The notes beneath the pieces were generated by a model. It was not told the origin of the DNA and did no database searches. It saw nothing but the letters and a program-made list of their open reading frames with translations. Both the position numbers and the translations under genes were made by a program. Source: Otatea glauca (taxonomy: Eukaryota; Streptophyta; Magnoliopsida; Poales; Poaceae). Taken from it: a stretch of 64,000 nt of DNA. The stretch covers positions 74,516,382 through 74,580,381 of the forward strand of contig CM070713.1 of assembly GCA_036346275.1 (NCBI GenBank), in the 5' to 3' direction. Positions 55,604-64,000 of this stretch are shown here, piece by piece; the stretch's first letter is position 1, and each line of letters begins with the position of its first letter.

Positions 55604-58140
55604 TTATTTCCGAGAGGGCCTTCCGTTTGAACCTGAATCGAGCATAGTTTCGAAGCCAGCTTGAAATCCCGCGGTGTATGATGCATTCTTCAAGCTCATC
55701 TGCAGTAAAAACATCCACATTAAACATCCACCATCACGATGTAATTGGTATAGGATATGCTTTGCATATCATCGAAATGCCCTCCCCTTGCTTGTTGTGG
55801 GAGCAAATAAAAATTTTGGAGCATAGAGTAGAAGTTTACCAAAAAAGTCTAAACTGCAACTATATCACCAAAGTTAGTAATCAAGCCGAATCAATTTTGA
55901 CTTATACTCCATCTTGTCACAAATAGTTGTTGTTTTGGACATCCACACGGTCTCCAAAATATAGCTTTGACCACTAATTTCTATTATAATATGTTTATAA
56001 AACCCAATAAAATTATAATGTTATGAAAGTACTTTTTGAGACAAATCTACATATATGATTTTCATGTATCCAATTTAAATATTTAAAAAGACATTGACAG
56101 TCAAAGTTTTGAAAGTTTGACTTCACATATGTCCAAAACAACAACTATTTGTGACTTGAGGGAGCAACACCGAAACATGATTTTTTTTCATAGACATTAT
56201 TAATCATCCAACTGACCGTGTATAATTCAGACATCAGGACAAAAAATTATTTCCTTCTGAAACAATGAGCTCCAATGAGCAAAAAGTTTTGGATTAATTC
56301 CTTGTATGCCACTGGAATTTGAGAAAATCCCTAAATGTGTTACTGACACAGCGAGAAAATTAGTGGCATATAAGGAATGAAGCAAACTTTAAGTGGCATA
56401 TAAGGAGTTGCCCCAAAAGTTTTGATTCTTCACAAGGCTCAAGGAGAAATAAATATTATGAGCAGTGCTTCAATGCTTCCCCTCCTAATACAAGTTGCAC
56501 AAATCTTGAAGCAAGCGAAGGGGTAAGTAATCTCTATCTATCCTTCATTTATGCTTTAATGTTTGTGCAACTGTAAAAAAGAAAAGCATTGAAGCACCTC
56601 TCAAATATTATTCATCATATAGCCTTCAGCACAACGACGAAGTTACCCTTACATAGAGTGAGATTTTGAAGTTTAAATTGGAATTTTTCAATGAAAAAGT
56701 ATAAGAATGAGATATTCTTTCTCTAACAGGATATGCAACTTTCTACTCTATGATGACCTTTATTAACATCCATTATTTAACTGCTCGATTACTTTTAGAA
56801 GCCAGGATTTTGACTATATATCATTTACAGAAATGATTGAGCAATGCTAACAAACAGCAGTAGAACAACTAACCGTTATACTCTCCAAATCTGGAGTAGC
56901 TCGTCCTCTAAACCCATCTAATATTGAAGAAAGCTCTTCCTGCTTAACATCCAGTTTCTTTGATACCTGCAGGAGAATATTTATCAACACAAGGAGCAGA
57001 TATTAAAAAAGAAGGCGCTATCATAGATAAGCTCATTGGATTACCTCAGACAGGAACAATGGAGAGATGATGTCAAACACATCATTTACAAATTTCTCAA
57101 CATTAGTACCTATTTTGTTCTGCGACTTTTCTGTGCCCTTGTTCTGAACTTTGGGCTTAGCCTTCACTTCTGATCAAGGACAAAGCATGCCATGTTTGAC
57201 TGTTGAAACTTGAAAGTATATTCATAAGCCCAAGAAAGTTTATAAATAAAATGCATGTGTATGAGCACTAGACAAATAATAAGCAACTAAAAATCTTGCA
57301 TCCTCCTTGCACTCTGATGTGTGCCTGTCTTGAGTAATCAATTTTTGCTATTTCTTCAGAAATCACATTCATTCTAGAAAGACTGAAATGCTATGGTTGA
57401 TTTGTCTCTATCCTGATGCATGAACAATTCGTGACAATTCCAGGTACATTAGACCATACATGTCAGGTAAACCAATCTACCCAGGTTGTAGCTGATCTAT
57501 TGCCCCACAGGCCCACACCCCAACTGACCACTTCCATGGCTGAACAAGGTTGTTAGGTAATGCCTAAATTTCCCTAGTGACAGCTGCTATATTCTTCTTT
57601 TTAGTAGCAGAGTACCATGACAAACATGATGTTGGTTTGCTCTGATGGTAGTTACAAACATGATCTTACTGCTAAGTGCTAACAGCCCTTGACCTAGTTC
57701 TAGAAACATATTCAAGTTATCAAGTATAGACTCATTCCATCCTTGATAGCATGGTATTAGAAAATAGTTCAGTTTCCCCAACATGACATGCTACTTCTAC
57801 AGAGTTTTTTATTTTTGTTTTCCCCACAATATATTAGTGCATGCGACAGAAATACTTCTCTCGCACTCATTGACAACCCCACCAATTGTAAGGCATGCAC
57901 AACCAATGGTGCCAAGCCATGTAAATTCTGTTGATCCAATAGATGTATAGAACACAACACAACAAGTATGGTATATGTCAGTAGCTCACCTGGAAGACAT
58001 GTTTTCTCTTTGGGCACATTATTTTGTTGAGGAACATGTGTAGGTGTCACATTCTCAACTAATTCTGAGGAATTTGGGACACCAGACGGTACAAGATCTG
58101 CTAGATCAGGAGGATTATCTTTACCAACCACTGATGAAGC
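55604..58140 (-). CDS. 3'-terminal four exons of an unrecognised gene (partial)
   Basis: On the minus strand four exons chain with matching phases and GT-AG borders: 57990-58140 (acceptor GGTCAG, donor CAG|GTGAGC), 57045-57169 (GATCAG; GAG|GTAATC), 56874-56966 (CTGCAG; ACG|GTTAGT) and 55604-55699 (CTGCAG; stop TAA at 55604-55606). They encode about 154 residues. The order is an acidic, Pro/Asn-rich segment (PPDLADLVPSGVPN), a basic stretch (EVKAKPKVQNKGTEKSQNK), a helical block (NVEKFVNDVFDIISPLFLSE, SKKLDVKQEELSSILDGFRG) and a C-terminus ending GFETMLDSGSNGRPSRK. No family was recognised; composition suggests a soluble, perhaps nuclear, protein. Upstream exons were not found before the LTR element at 58602, so the 5' part lies beyond it or is lost. 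Confidence 0.6.
55917..56164. mobile_element. Stowaway-type MITE
   Basis: The left end CTCCATCTTGTCACAAATAG pairs with the right end, whose complement is CTCCCTCAAGTCACAAATAG; the inverted repeat extends to about 36 bp (TTGTTGTTTTGGACAT). A TA precedes the left end; the right flank is CA, probably a mutated TA duplication. It is 248 bp, AT-rich and non-coding, as expected for Tc1/mariner-related MITEs. It lies in the last intron of the minus-strand unknown gene. Confidence 0.85.
56297..56408. mobile_element. Short inverted-repeat element
   Basis: ATTCCTTGTATGCCACT (56297-56313) is answered by its near-complement AGTGGCATATAAGGAAT at 56362-56378 and again at 56392-56408 (AGTGGCATATAAGGAGT). 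Such ends are common in grass MITEs of uncertain class. It lies in the same last intron. Confidence 0.5.
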
Positions 58141-58601
58141 CTGACCAAATCAATAATGTTACGACCTCTTTCAATATAAATACACACACACATGTATGTA
58201 CACACGTGTGTGTATGTATATGTGTATATACGGCAACATATCTAGTGTAAACCCACCTTAGGGTGTTTACCCATGCAACCCTCAACGTAAACAAATCGAC
58301 GTGGACTCAATGCACGAGATGCAGGTGGGATGGTCGGATGGACCCCCCAACCACTGAAGACATTTTTGCAGAAAACCCCCTGGACTCCATCTCAAGTGGT
58401 TGGGTGTCATAGGCTTTGACAATGTGTACTATCGGAAGAAAAGGGGTAACAAGGGCCCAAATGACCATCAGCCCGGCAATGCCTTGGCGCTGCGTTAATC
58501 CAATGAAGAGCAGGCGCAAGGCATGCGCAGGATGAAGTATTAGTTAGCCGGTTATTAGCTTTGATTTGGTTAGTTAATCTGTCAAGCAGTTAGCTAGTTA
58601 G
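58141..58601. other. Spacer before the Reina-type element, with CA/TG microsatellite
   Basis: 58180-58235 is rich in ACACAC and GTGTGT/GTATGT alternations. The segment 58250-58560 has no domain on either strand. Near the LTR the sequence is rich in TTAGTTAG motifs. Confidence 0.4.
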
Positions 58602-58909
58602 TGTCACGGATGGTGCGGATTGAAGAGTGAAAGGATCCAACGCAGGAGAAAGCAAGTAGTAGTTACTTAAGGCTGTAATTACTTTTGTCAATCACTGTTC
58701 ACGGTCATTGTGGTGTCTTTACTTCTAGTAACAAACTGAGTTTAAAAAGGAGGGAGTCTATTACATTGAGGGCACAAAAAGTAATAGAGAATCTTCCTAT
58801 CTCTCCTTTCTGGTGTGTTCTTCTCTCTTTTGCGGCGTTTCTCATCTTTTCCTCATTCTTGTTCGTCGATCTCACGCCAAATCGAGAGAGGTGGCCACGG
58901 GATGTTACA
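58602..58909 (+). repeat. 5' LTR of the Reina-type element
   Basis: It starts TGTCACGGATGG and ends GGGATGTTACA. It contains GAGTTTAAAAAGGAGGG near 58738 as the likely core promoter. It carries three bases (TAG in AAGTAGTAGTTAC) that are missing from the 3' LTR. Confidence 0.95.
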
Positions 58910-58913
58910 ATCT

Positions 58914-58925
58914 TGGTATCAGAGC
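58914..58925 (+). other. Primer binding site, tRNA-iMet type
   Basis: TGGTATCAGAGC begins four bases after the 5' LTR. This is the standard complement to the 3' end of plant initiator methionine tRNA. Confidence 0.95.
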
Positions 58926-59109
58926 TTGGTTCAGTGAAGACTTTGAGCTGTAAAATCCCGGAGGAGGGGTTAGGGAACTTGGAATCGATCTATCTCGGTT
59001 CCAACGATCCTTGTAAAAAAAAATTTCCCCAATTCTGGTTGGCTTGGTCCGATCTGACACCACGGCTCCTCCAAAGTCATCGGTACAGACTTGGTTTGTT
59101 TTGGAAGCC

Positions 59110-60475
59110 ATGGAAGCGACGGCTGGGAGATCGGAGGAGAAATTGTCTTTGATCAAAGATAGTATTGATCAATTGTTTGCTAGGGTGGAGCAAATCGATA
59201 CTACTCAACAACAACTCATGTCCCGAACGGAGATTGCAGCAAAAGCATTGGAGCAGAGTTCCAAGGAGCAACAATTGCTTACTAAACAACTGGAAGCTAC
59301 CGCCCAAGCAGTTGCTCGACTAACCACCGAACGAGTTGTGGAGGGAAATCGGCAAGGGGATGGGTTGCTGCCAATGGAAGGGAAAGCACTGTTCACCCCA
59401 ACGCCGACCGAACCATGGAGAAGACCAGGAAACGAGCATTCATTCTCCACAGGGGGTTCACACACTGCATGTTCGACGAATGGACAACAAGAAACATTGG
59501 GATTGAGCGTTCGACCACCCCGAGATGCAGGGGGACAAACAAGAAGTTATCTGTCGAAACTATCATTTCCCAAATTTGATGGAGAAAGCCCACGGGTATG
59601 GCATGATAAATGTATAGATGATTTCAAGCTTTTCAATATCCCAGAGGCATTATGGGTGACAACAGCCACATTGCACATGGATGGGAAAATTGGTGGAAAT
59701 TAAACAAACTGGCACGGTGCCAGAGTACAAACATCAATTCGAAGAACTGATGTATGAGATCTTGATGCATAATCCTCATTATGGTGAAGAACTCTTTGTG
59801 TCACATTTTGTTAAAGGGTTGAAGTTTGAGTTACGGGGGCCAGTACAAGGGCAAATACCTGAAACGGTGGATCTAGCAGCTTTATTAGCCAGTGTGCAAC
59901 AAGACATATTGGACCGAGGTAAAGGTTTCAAATCACGGTTGGGCAACAACACGGAGGTGGGAGTCTTACACAAGACAGAAGCAGGTCAGGGAAATTTGAA
60001 GCTAGACCAAGGAGAATTGTGGAGAGCGAAACAAATAAAGGAATACCGTAGGATTAACGGGCTATGCTATCAATGTGGGGAGAAATACGAGCCTAACCAT
60101 CACTTGCAATGTAAAAAGAAAATCCAAGCTCAACTTCAAACCATAACGGTGGAAGCTCAAGGAGAAATTCTGTCGGATGCTGTGTTGGATTTTCTGGAGT
60201 CCGGTGAAGAAGACAGGGAGGAAACGGGCACTCTATCACTCAACGCGCTGTCAGGTGCTGAAGAAGCCGAAACCATCCGTATTTTGGCACTAGTAAGGAA
60301 TCAGGTGATGCTTTTTTTGCTAGACTCAGGCAGCACTCATAGTTTTGTTAATGTGGGGTTCTTGCATAGAGTTGGCTGTGTGCCACAAGTTACCGATCCA
60401 GTTTCGGTGAAGGTAGCAAATGGGGAGAAGTTGCAATGCAACAGTTGGGTACCGCAATTGGAATGGTGGACATAG
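59110..60475 (+). pseudogene. gag and protease of the Reina-type element, broken
   Basis: From the ATG at 59110 a coiled-coil gag N-terminus (MEATAGRSEEKLSLIKDSID) is open to 59703. At about 59690 the reading moves to another frame, and family-typical sequence between the two parts appears to be missing, so this is a deletion plus frameshift. The second part (59681-60475) has a zinc knuckle CYQCGEKYEPNHHLQC (near 60065-60112) and the aspartic protease motif DSG at 60323-60331 in LLDSGSTHSF. It ends at an in-frame TAG (60473-60475), after which the same frame remains open. Confidence 0.85.
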
Positions 60476-63400
60476 GGATACACGTTTAGAACGGATTTAA
60501 GAGTGCTGGAATTGGGTGTCTATGACGCAATATTGGGTATGGATTGGTTGAATGCACACAGTCCAATGTTTTGTAATTGGAAGGACAAGACAATGGAATT
60601 TGATCATAATGGTGTGCGGGTGCGATTGCAAGGGGTGCACACCAAAACGAACAAGGAACCTCAGTCTTTAATAGCCGAACAATTGGATAAATGGAAAAGG
60701 GCGGGCAATGACATTTGGGCAGTGGCTCTTGTGCAAACAAAGGAAGTGGAAGGTACTGCGCCAATACTAGAAAGAGTTCAAGAGATATTAACTCAGTATG
60801 CGGATATCTTTCAAGAACCAAAAGGGCTACCTCCCAGAAGGGAATATGACCATGCGATTGCGCTAATCCCAGGAGCGGCTCCGGTCAATGCGAGACCATA
60901 CCGTTATTCCCCTTTACACAAAGATGAAATTGAACGGCAGGTAACTGAAATGCTTCAATCTGGAATCATTACAACGAGTGTAAGTCCATTTGCATCTCCC
61001 GTCTTATTGGTACAAAAAAAAGATGACTCGTGGAGGTTTTGTGTGGATTATCGTCGGCTTAATGATCTGACTATCAAAAATAAGTTTCCAATGCCGGTAA
61101 TCGATGAGTTACTTGATGAGCTAGCCGGTACTCAGTATTTTTCCAAGTTGGACCTAAGGGCAGGTTATCACCAAATTTGTATGTTGGAGAAAGATGAAAT
61201 GAAAACGGCGTTTAAGACGCACCAAGGCCACTACCAGTTTAAAGTCATGCCATTTGGGCTCACCAATGCTCCAGAAACATTCCAATGTGTGATGAACTCC
61301 ATTTTGTCACCTTATCTCAGGCGATTTGTATGATATATTGATCTATAGTCCCAACATGGATTCTCATGTTGAGCACTTGAAAACAGTGATGCAAACTTTG
61401 CGGGAACACAATTTTTTTGCAAAGAAGAGTAAGTGTACCTTTGCTCAGAAGCAATTGGAGTATTTGGGTCATATCATCTCGGATCGAGGAGTAGCAACTG
61501 ACCCAAGGAAAACTCAAGTAATGTTAGAATGGCCCCGGCCAAGAAATATCACGGAGTTACAAGGATTCTTGGGATTGACTGGGTATTATCGGAAATTTGT
61601 GAGAAATTATGGAATATTGGCGAAGCCTTGACCAATTTATTGAAGAAGAAGGGTTTTGAGTGGAATGAACTCGCAGAAGAAGCTTTTCTCAAATTGAAAA
61701 TAGCAATGTCCACAACCCCAGTGTTAGGACTGCCGGACTTTGATCAAGGATTTGAAATTGAAACAGACGCTTGTGATCTGGGAGTCGGAGCGGTGTTGTT
61801 ACAAAAAGGGCATCCTATAGCATTCTTTAGTAAGGCTCTCAGTGCTACATATCAGCATTTGTCGATTTATGAGAAGGAGTTTTTGGCCCTTATGCTAGCG
61901 GTGGAAAGGTGGAGACAGTACCTCCAACGTCATGAGTTTGTAATCAAGACAGATCATCGTAGCCTTTGTTATTTGGAAGATCAACAATTACAATCAGAGA
62001 TGCAGCGCAAAGCTATGACTCGATTGATGGGGCTGAGGTTTCGGATCGTGTATAAGAAGGGGGTGGAGAATGTGGTGGCAGACGCACTGTCTCGAGCAAA
62101 TCAGTCAGCAGAAGTGCAAGCGATCTCCGGAGCACAACCAATCTGGGTCCAAGAAGTAATAAACTCTTATGTTACAGATGATAATGCTCAACAACGATTG
62201 GCTCGGTTAGCATTACACAGTCCTGATGAGGAAGGATTTGAGTTGCATCAAGGATTGATCCGTAAAAAAGGGAAAATTTGGATTGGGGCAAATTCGGCTT
62301 TACAAACCAAGATAATCACAGCCTTCCATACTGGAGCTCTCGGTGGCCATTCAGGAGTTAATGCCACTTATCAGAGAATTAACAAGATGTTTTATTGGGC
62401 GGGTATGAAGAGGAGGATTGCAGAATTCGTGAAGCAATGTGCAATCTGTCAAATGGCAAAAGGTGAACACTCTAAACTAGTGGGTCTTTTGCAGCCGTTA
62501 CCGACTCCGGAAGATGCATGGCAGGATCTGACGATGGATTTCATTGAGGGCTTACCCATGTCGGAAGGATATAATGTTATCATGGTAGTAGTGGATCGAT
62601 TCTCGAAATACACTCATTTCATTGCTCTTCGTCATCCTTTCACAGCACAAAAAGTTGCGAAGGCAATCCTGGACAATGTGGTGAGGTTACACGGAGTACC
62701 CAAAACAATCATCTCTGACCGCGATAAGATATTCACTAGTTTGTTTTGGAAGGAGTTGTTCAAAGCATTGGATACAAAGTTGCAGTATAGCACGGCTTAC
62801 CACCCCCAAACAGATGGTCAAAGCGAAAGAGTAAACCAATGTCTCGAAATGTATTTGAGATGTGCAATTCATGAGTCACCCGGGAAATGGAAGACATGGT
62901 TGGCATTAGCGGAATTTTGGTATAATACTAATTTTCATTCATCTCTTGGGTGTTCTCCCTTCAAAGTTTTGTATGGCATGGAACCCAATTATGGTAATCT
63001 CTTATCGGTTCCACATGGGTGTTCGGAAGAGTTAGCTGTGATGATGCGAGACAGAACAGGGTACCATGAAGTGATCAAGCAGCACTTAGCCAGAGCACAG
63101 AACCGCATGAAGTTGCAGGCTGATCGCCACCAGCAGGACCGACAGTTTCAAACAGGAGAGAAAGTATTGTTGAAACTTCAGCCATATGTCCAGTCCTCAT
63201 TGGTGAATCGACCATATCCAAAACTAGCATACAAATTTTATGGTCCTTATGCCGTGTTGGAGAAAATTGGTTCAGTTGCGTATCGCCAGAGTTGCTGGCA
63301 AACAGTCAAATTCATCCCGTCTTCCACGTTTCACAGCTGAAAGCTTTTCATCCAGATTTCTCACCAGTGTTTACGCAGTTGCCAAAGATAACAGAGTTGG

Positions 63401-63597
63401 ATACAAATGCAACGGAGCCAGAACAAATTCTAGAAAGAAGGTTGGTTAAGAAAGGTAATACTGCTATTTTGCAAGTGCTCGTCAAATGGTCAGGCATTCC
63501 ACTGCAAGCGGCAACCTGGGAAGACATTGATGTTTTACAGACCAGGTTTCCACATGCAGTTGCTTTGGGACAAGCAACATTTCAAGGAAGGGGGTAG
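60476..63597 (+). pseudogene. pol (RT, RNase H, integrase, chromodomain-like) of the Reina-type element, broken
   Basis: The reverse transcriptase part reads from 60503 (YDAILGMDWL, then ARPYRYSPLHKDEIERQ, VDYRRLNDLTIKN, FSKLDLRAGYHQI, KVMPFGLTNAPETFQ). A short deletion with frameshift at about 61328 removes part of the catalytic double-Asp motif. A further frameshift lies at about 61600-61625. From there to 63340 come RNase H (FEIETDACDLGVGAVLL, TDHRSLCYLEDQ, VADALSRA), the integrase zinc finger (HSGVNATYQRINKMFY, CAICQMAKGE), the core (TMDFIEGLP, DRFSKYTHFIAL, PKTIISDRDKIFTS, YHPQTDGQSERVN) and the GPY/F-like module. A frameshift near 63288 precedes the chromodomain-like end (ILQVLVKWSGIPLQAATWED), which stops at 63595-63597. 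Confidence 0.9.
63584..63597 (+). other. Polypurine tract of the Reina-type element
   Basis: AAGGAAGGGGGTAG lies directly before the 3' LTR and overlaps the last codons of pol. Confidence 0.85.
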
Positions 63598-63902
63598 TGT
63601 CACGGATGGTGCGGATTGAAGAGTGAAAGGATCCAACACATTAGAAAGCAAGTAGTTACTTAAGGCTGTAATTACTTTTGTCAATCACTATTCACGGTCA
63701 TTGTGGTGTCTTTACTTCTATTAACAAACTGAGTTTAAAAAGGAGGGAGTCTGTTACATTGAGGGCAAAAAAGGTAATAGAGAATCTTCCTATCTCTCCT
63801 TTCTGGTGTGTTCTTCTCTCTTTTGCGGCGTTTCTCATCTTTTCCTCATTCTTGTTCGTCGATCTCACGCCAAATCGAGAGAGGTGGCCACAGGATGTTA
63901 CA
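63598..63902 (+). repeat. 3' LTR of the Reina-type element
   Basis: It starts TGTCACGGATGG and ends AGGATGTTACA, collinear with 58602-58909. Confidence 0.95.
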
Positions 63903-64000
63903 ATTAGTTCCTTGGTCAGTTAGTTTCTTATCTGTTGGTTAGTATCCTGCGTCGGTTGGATCCTTGCAGATTAGTTGGGAATAGGGATGGCAATCAAACC
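63903..64000. other. Flank after the Reina-type element
   Basis: TTAGTT-rich sequence continuing the pre-insertion site; nothing recognisable before the window ends. Confidence 0.4.

Larger units (their letters stand above)
58602..63902 (+). mobile_element. Ty3/gypsy chromovirus of the Reina type, full-length but defective
   Basis: The element has short LTRs (308 and 305 bp), a tRNA-Met primer binding site, gag, pol with integrase followed by a chromodomain-like tail, and a polypurine tract, 5.3 kb in all. Small size, short LTRs and a chromodomain fit the Reina clade. The LTRs differ by about 9 substitutions and one 3-base indel (about 97 percent identity), pointing to an insertion on the order of one million years ago under usual grass rates. 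Flanks are GTTAG and ATTAG (4 of 5 matching). At least five lesions disrupt the coding region. Confidence 0.92.

Noticed and set aside
56847..56873. Read-through end of the third exon of the unknown gene to a TAG
   Set aside because: A GTTAGT donor in the right phase joins to a good downstream exon, so the read-through is taken as intron.

Overview
The window is nuclear DNA of a grass (Poaceae). The evidence is: genes with very GC-rich first exons, GT-AG introns, a grass-type mitochondrial phosphate carrier, a G-type lectin receptor kinase, and a dense load of plant transposons (CACTA, Mutator-like with a plant mobile domain, hAT and Stowaway MITEs, Ty1/copia, Ty3/gypsy Tat and Reina lineages). 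No species can be named from sequence alone. All family names are from reading motifs; no search was run.

Layout. 1-1.2 kb: nothing firmly recognised. 1.2-5.83 kb: a decayed CACTA (En/Spm) element with transposase remnant, Ulp1-type protease remnant, subterminal repeats and the CACTA terminus. 5.83-12.65 kb: a decayed Mutator-like element (minus strand) in which MULE transposase is followed by a plant mobile domain (PMD), with short palindromic repeats at both ends. 12.65-22.7 kb: the 3' part of a copia-like LTR element whose 3' LTR is broken by two solo LTRs, each with TG...CA ends and a perfect 5-bp target duplication. 23.42-24.34 kb: a non-autonomous hAT-like element. 24.79-27.48 kb: an intact single-exon receptor-like kinase (minus). 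29.6-30.2 kb: small MITE-like elements. 31.80-35.0 kb: an intact six-exon mitochondrial phosphate carrier (minus). 35.93-50.94 kb: one very decayed 15-kb Tat-lineage gypsy element with LTRs, gag-pol remnants, antisense ORFs and about 1.9 kb of tandem repeats. Inverted copies of one repeat flank it at 35.4-35.8 and 51.4-51.8 kb. 51.2-52.4 kb: a long foldback palindrome. 53.79-54.97 kb: a RING-H2 E3 ligase gene with a short second exon (plus). 55.60-58.14 kb: the four 3'-terminal exons of an unrecognised gene (minus), with MITEs in its last intron. 58.60-63.90 kb: a young but broken Reina-type Ty3/gypsy element with LTR, PBS and PPT, lying upstream of those exons.

Functionally there are three complete cellular genes: a membrane receptor kinase, a mitochondrial Pi transporter and a ubiquitin ligase. 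There is also one partial unknown gene. They show no shared pathway; their proximity is ordinary for a plant genome. Most of the remaining sequence is transposon-derived, and the informative structure is the order of nesting: which element sits in which, in what orientation, and with which target duplications.
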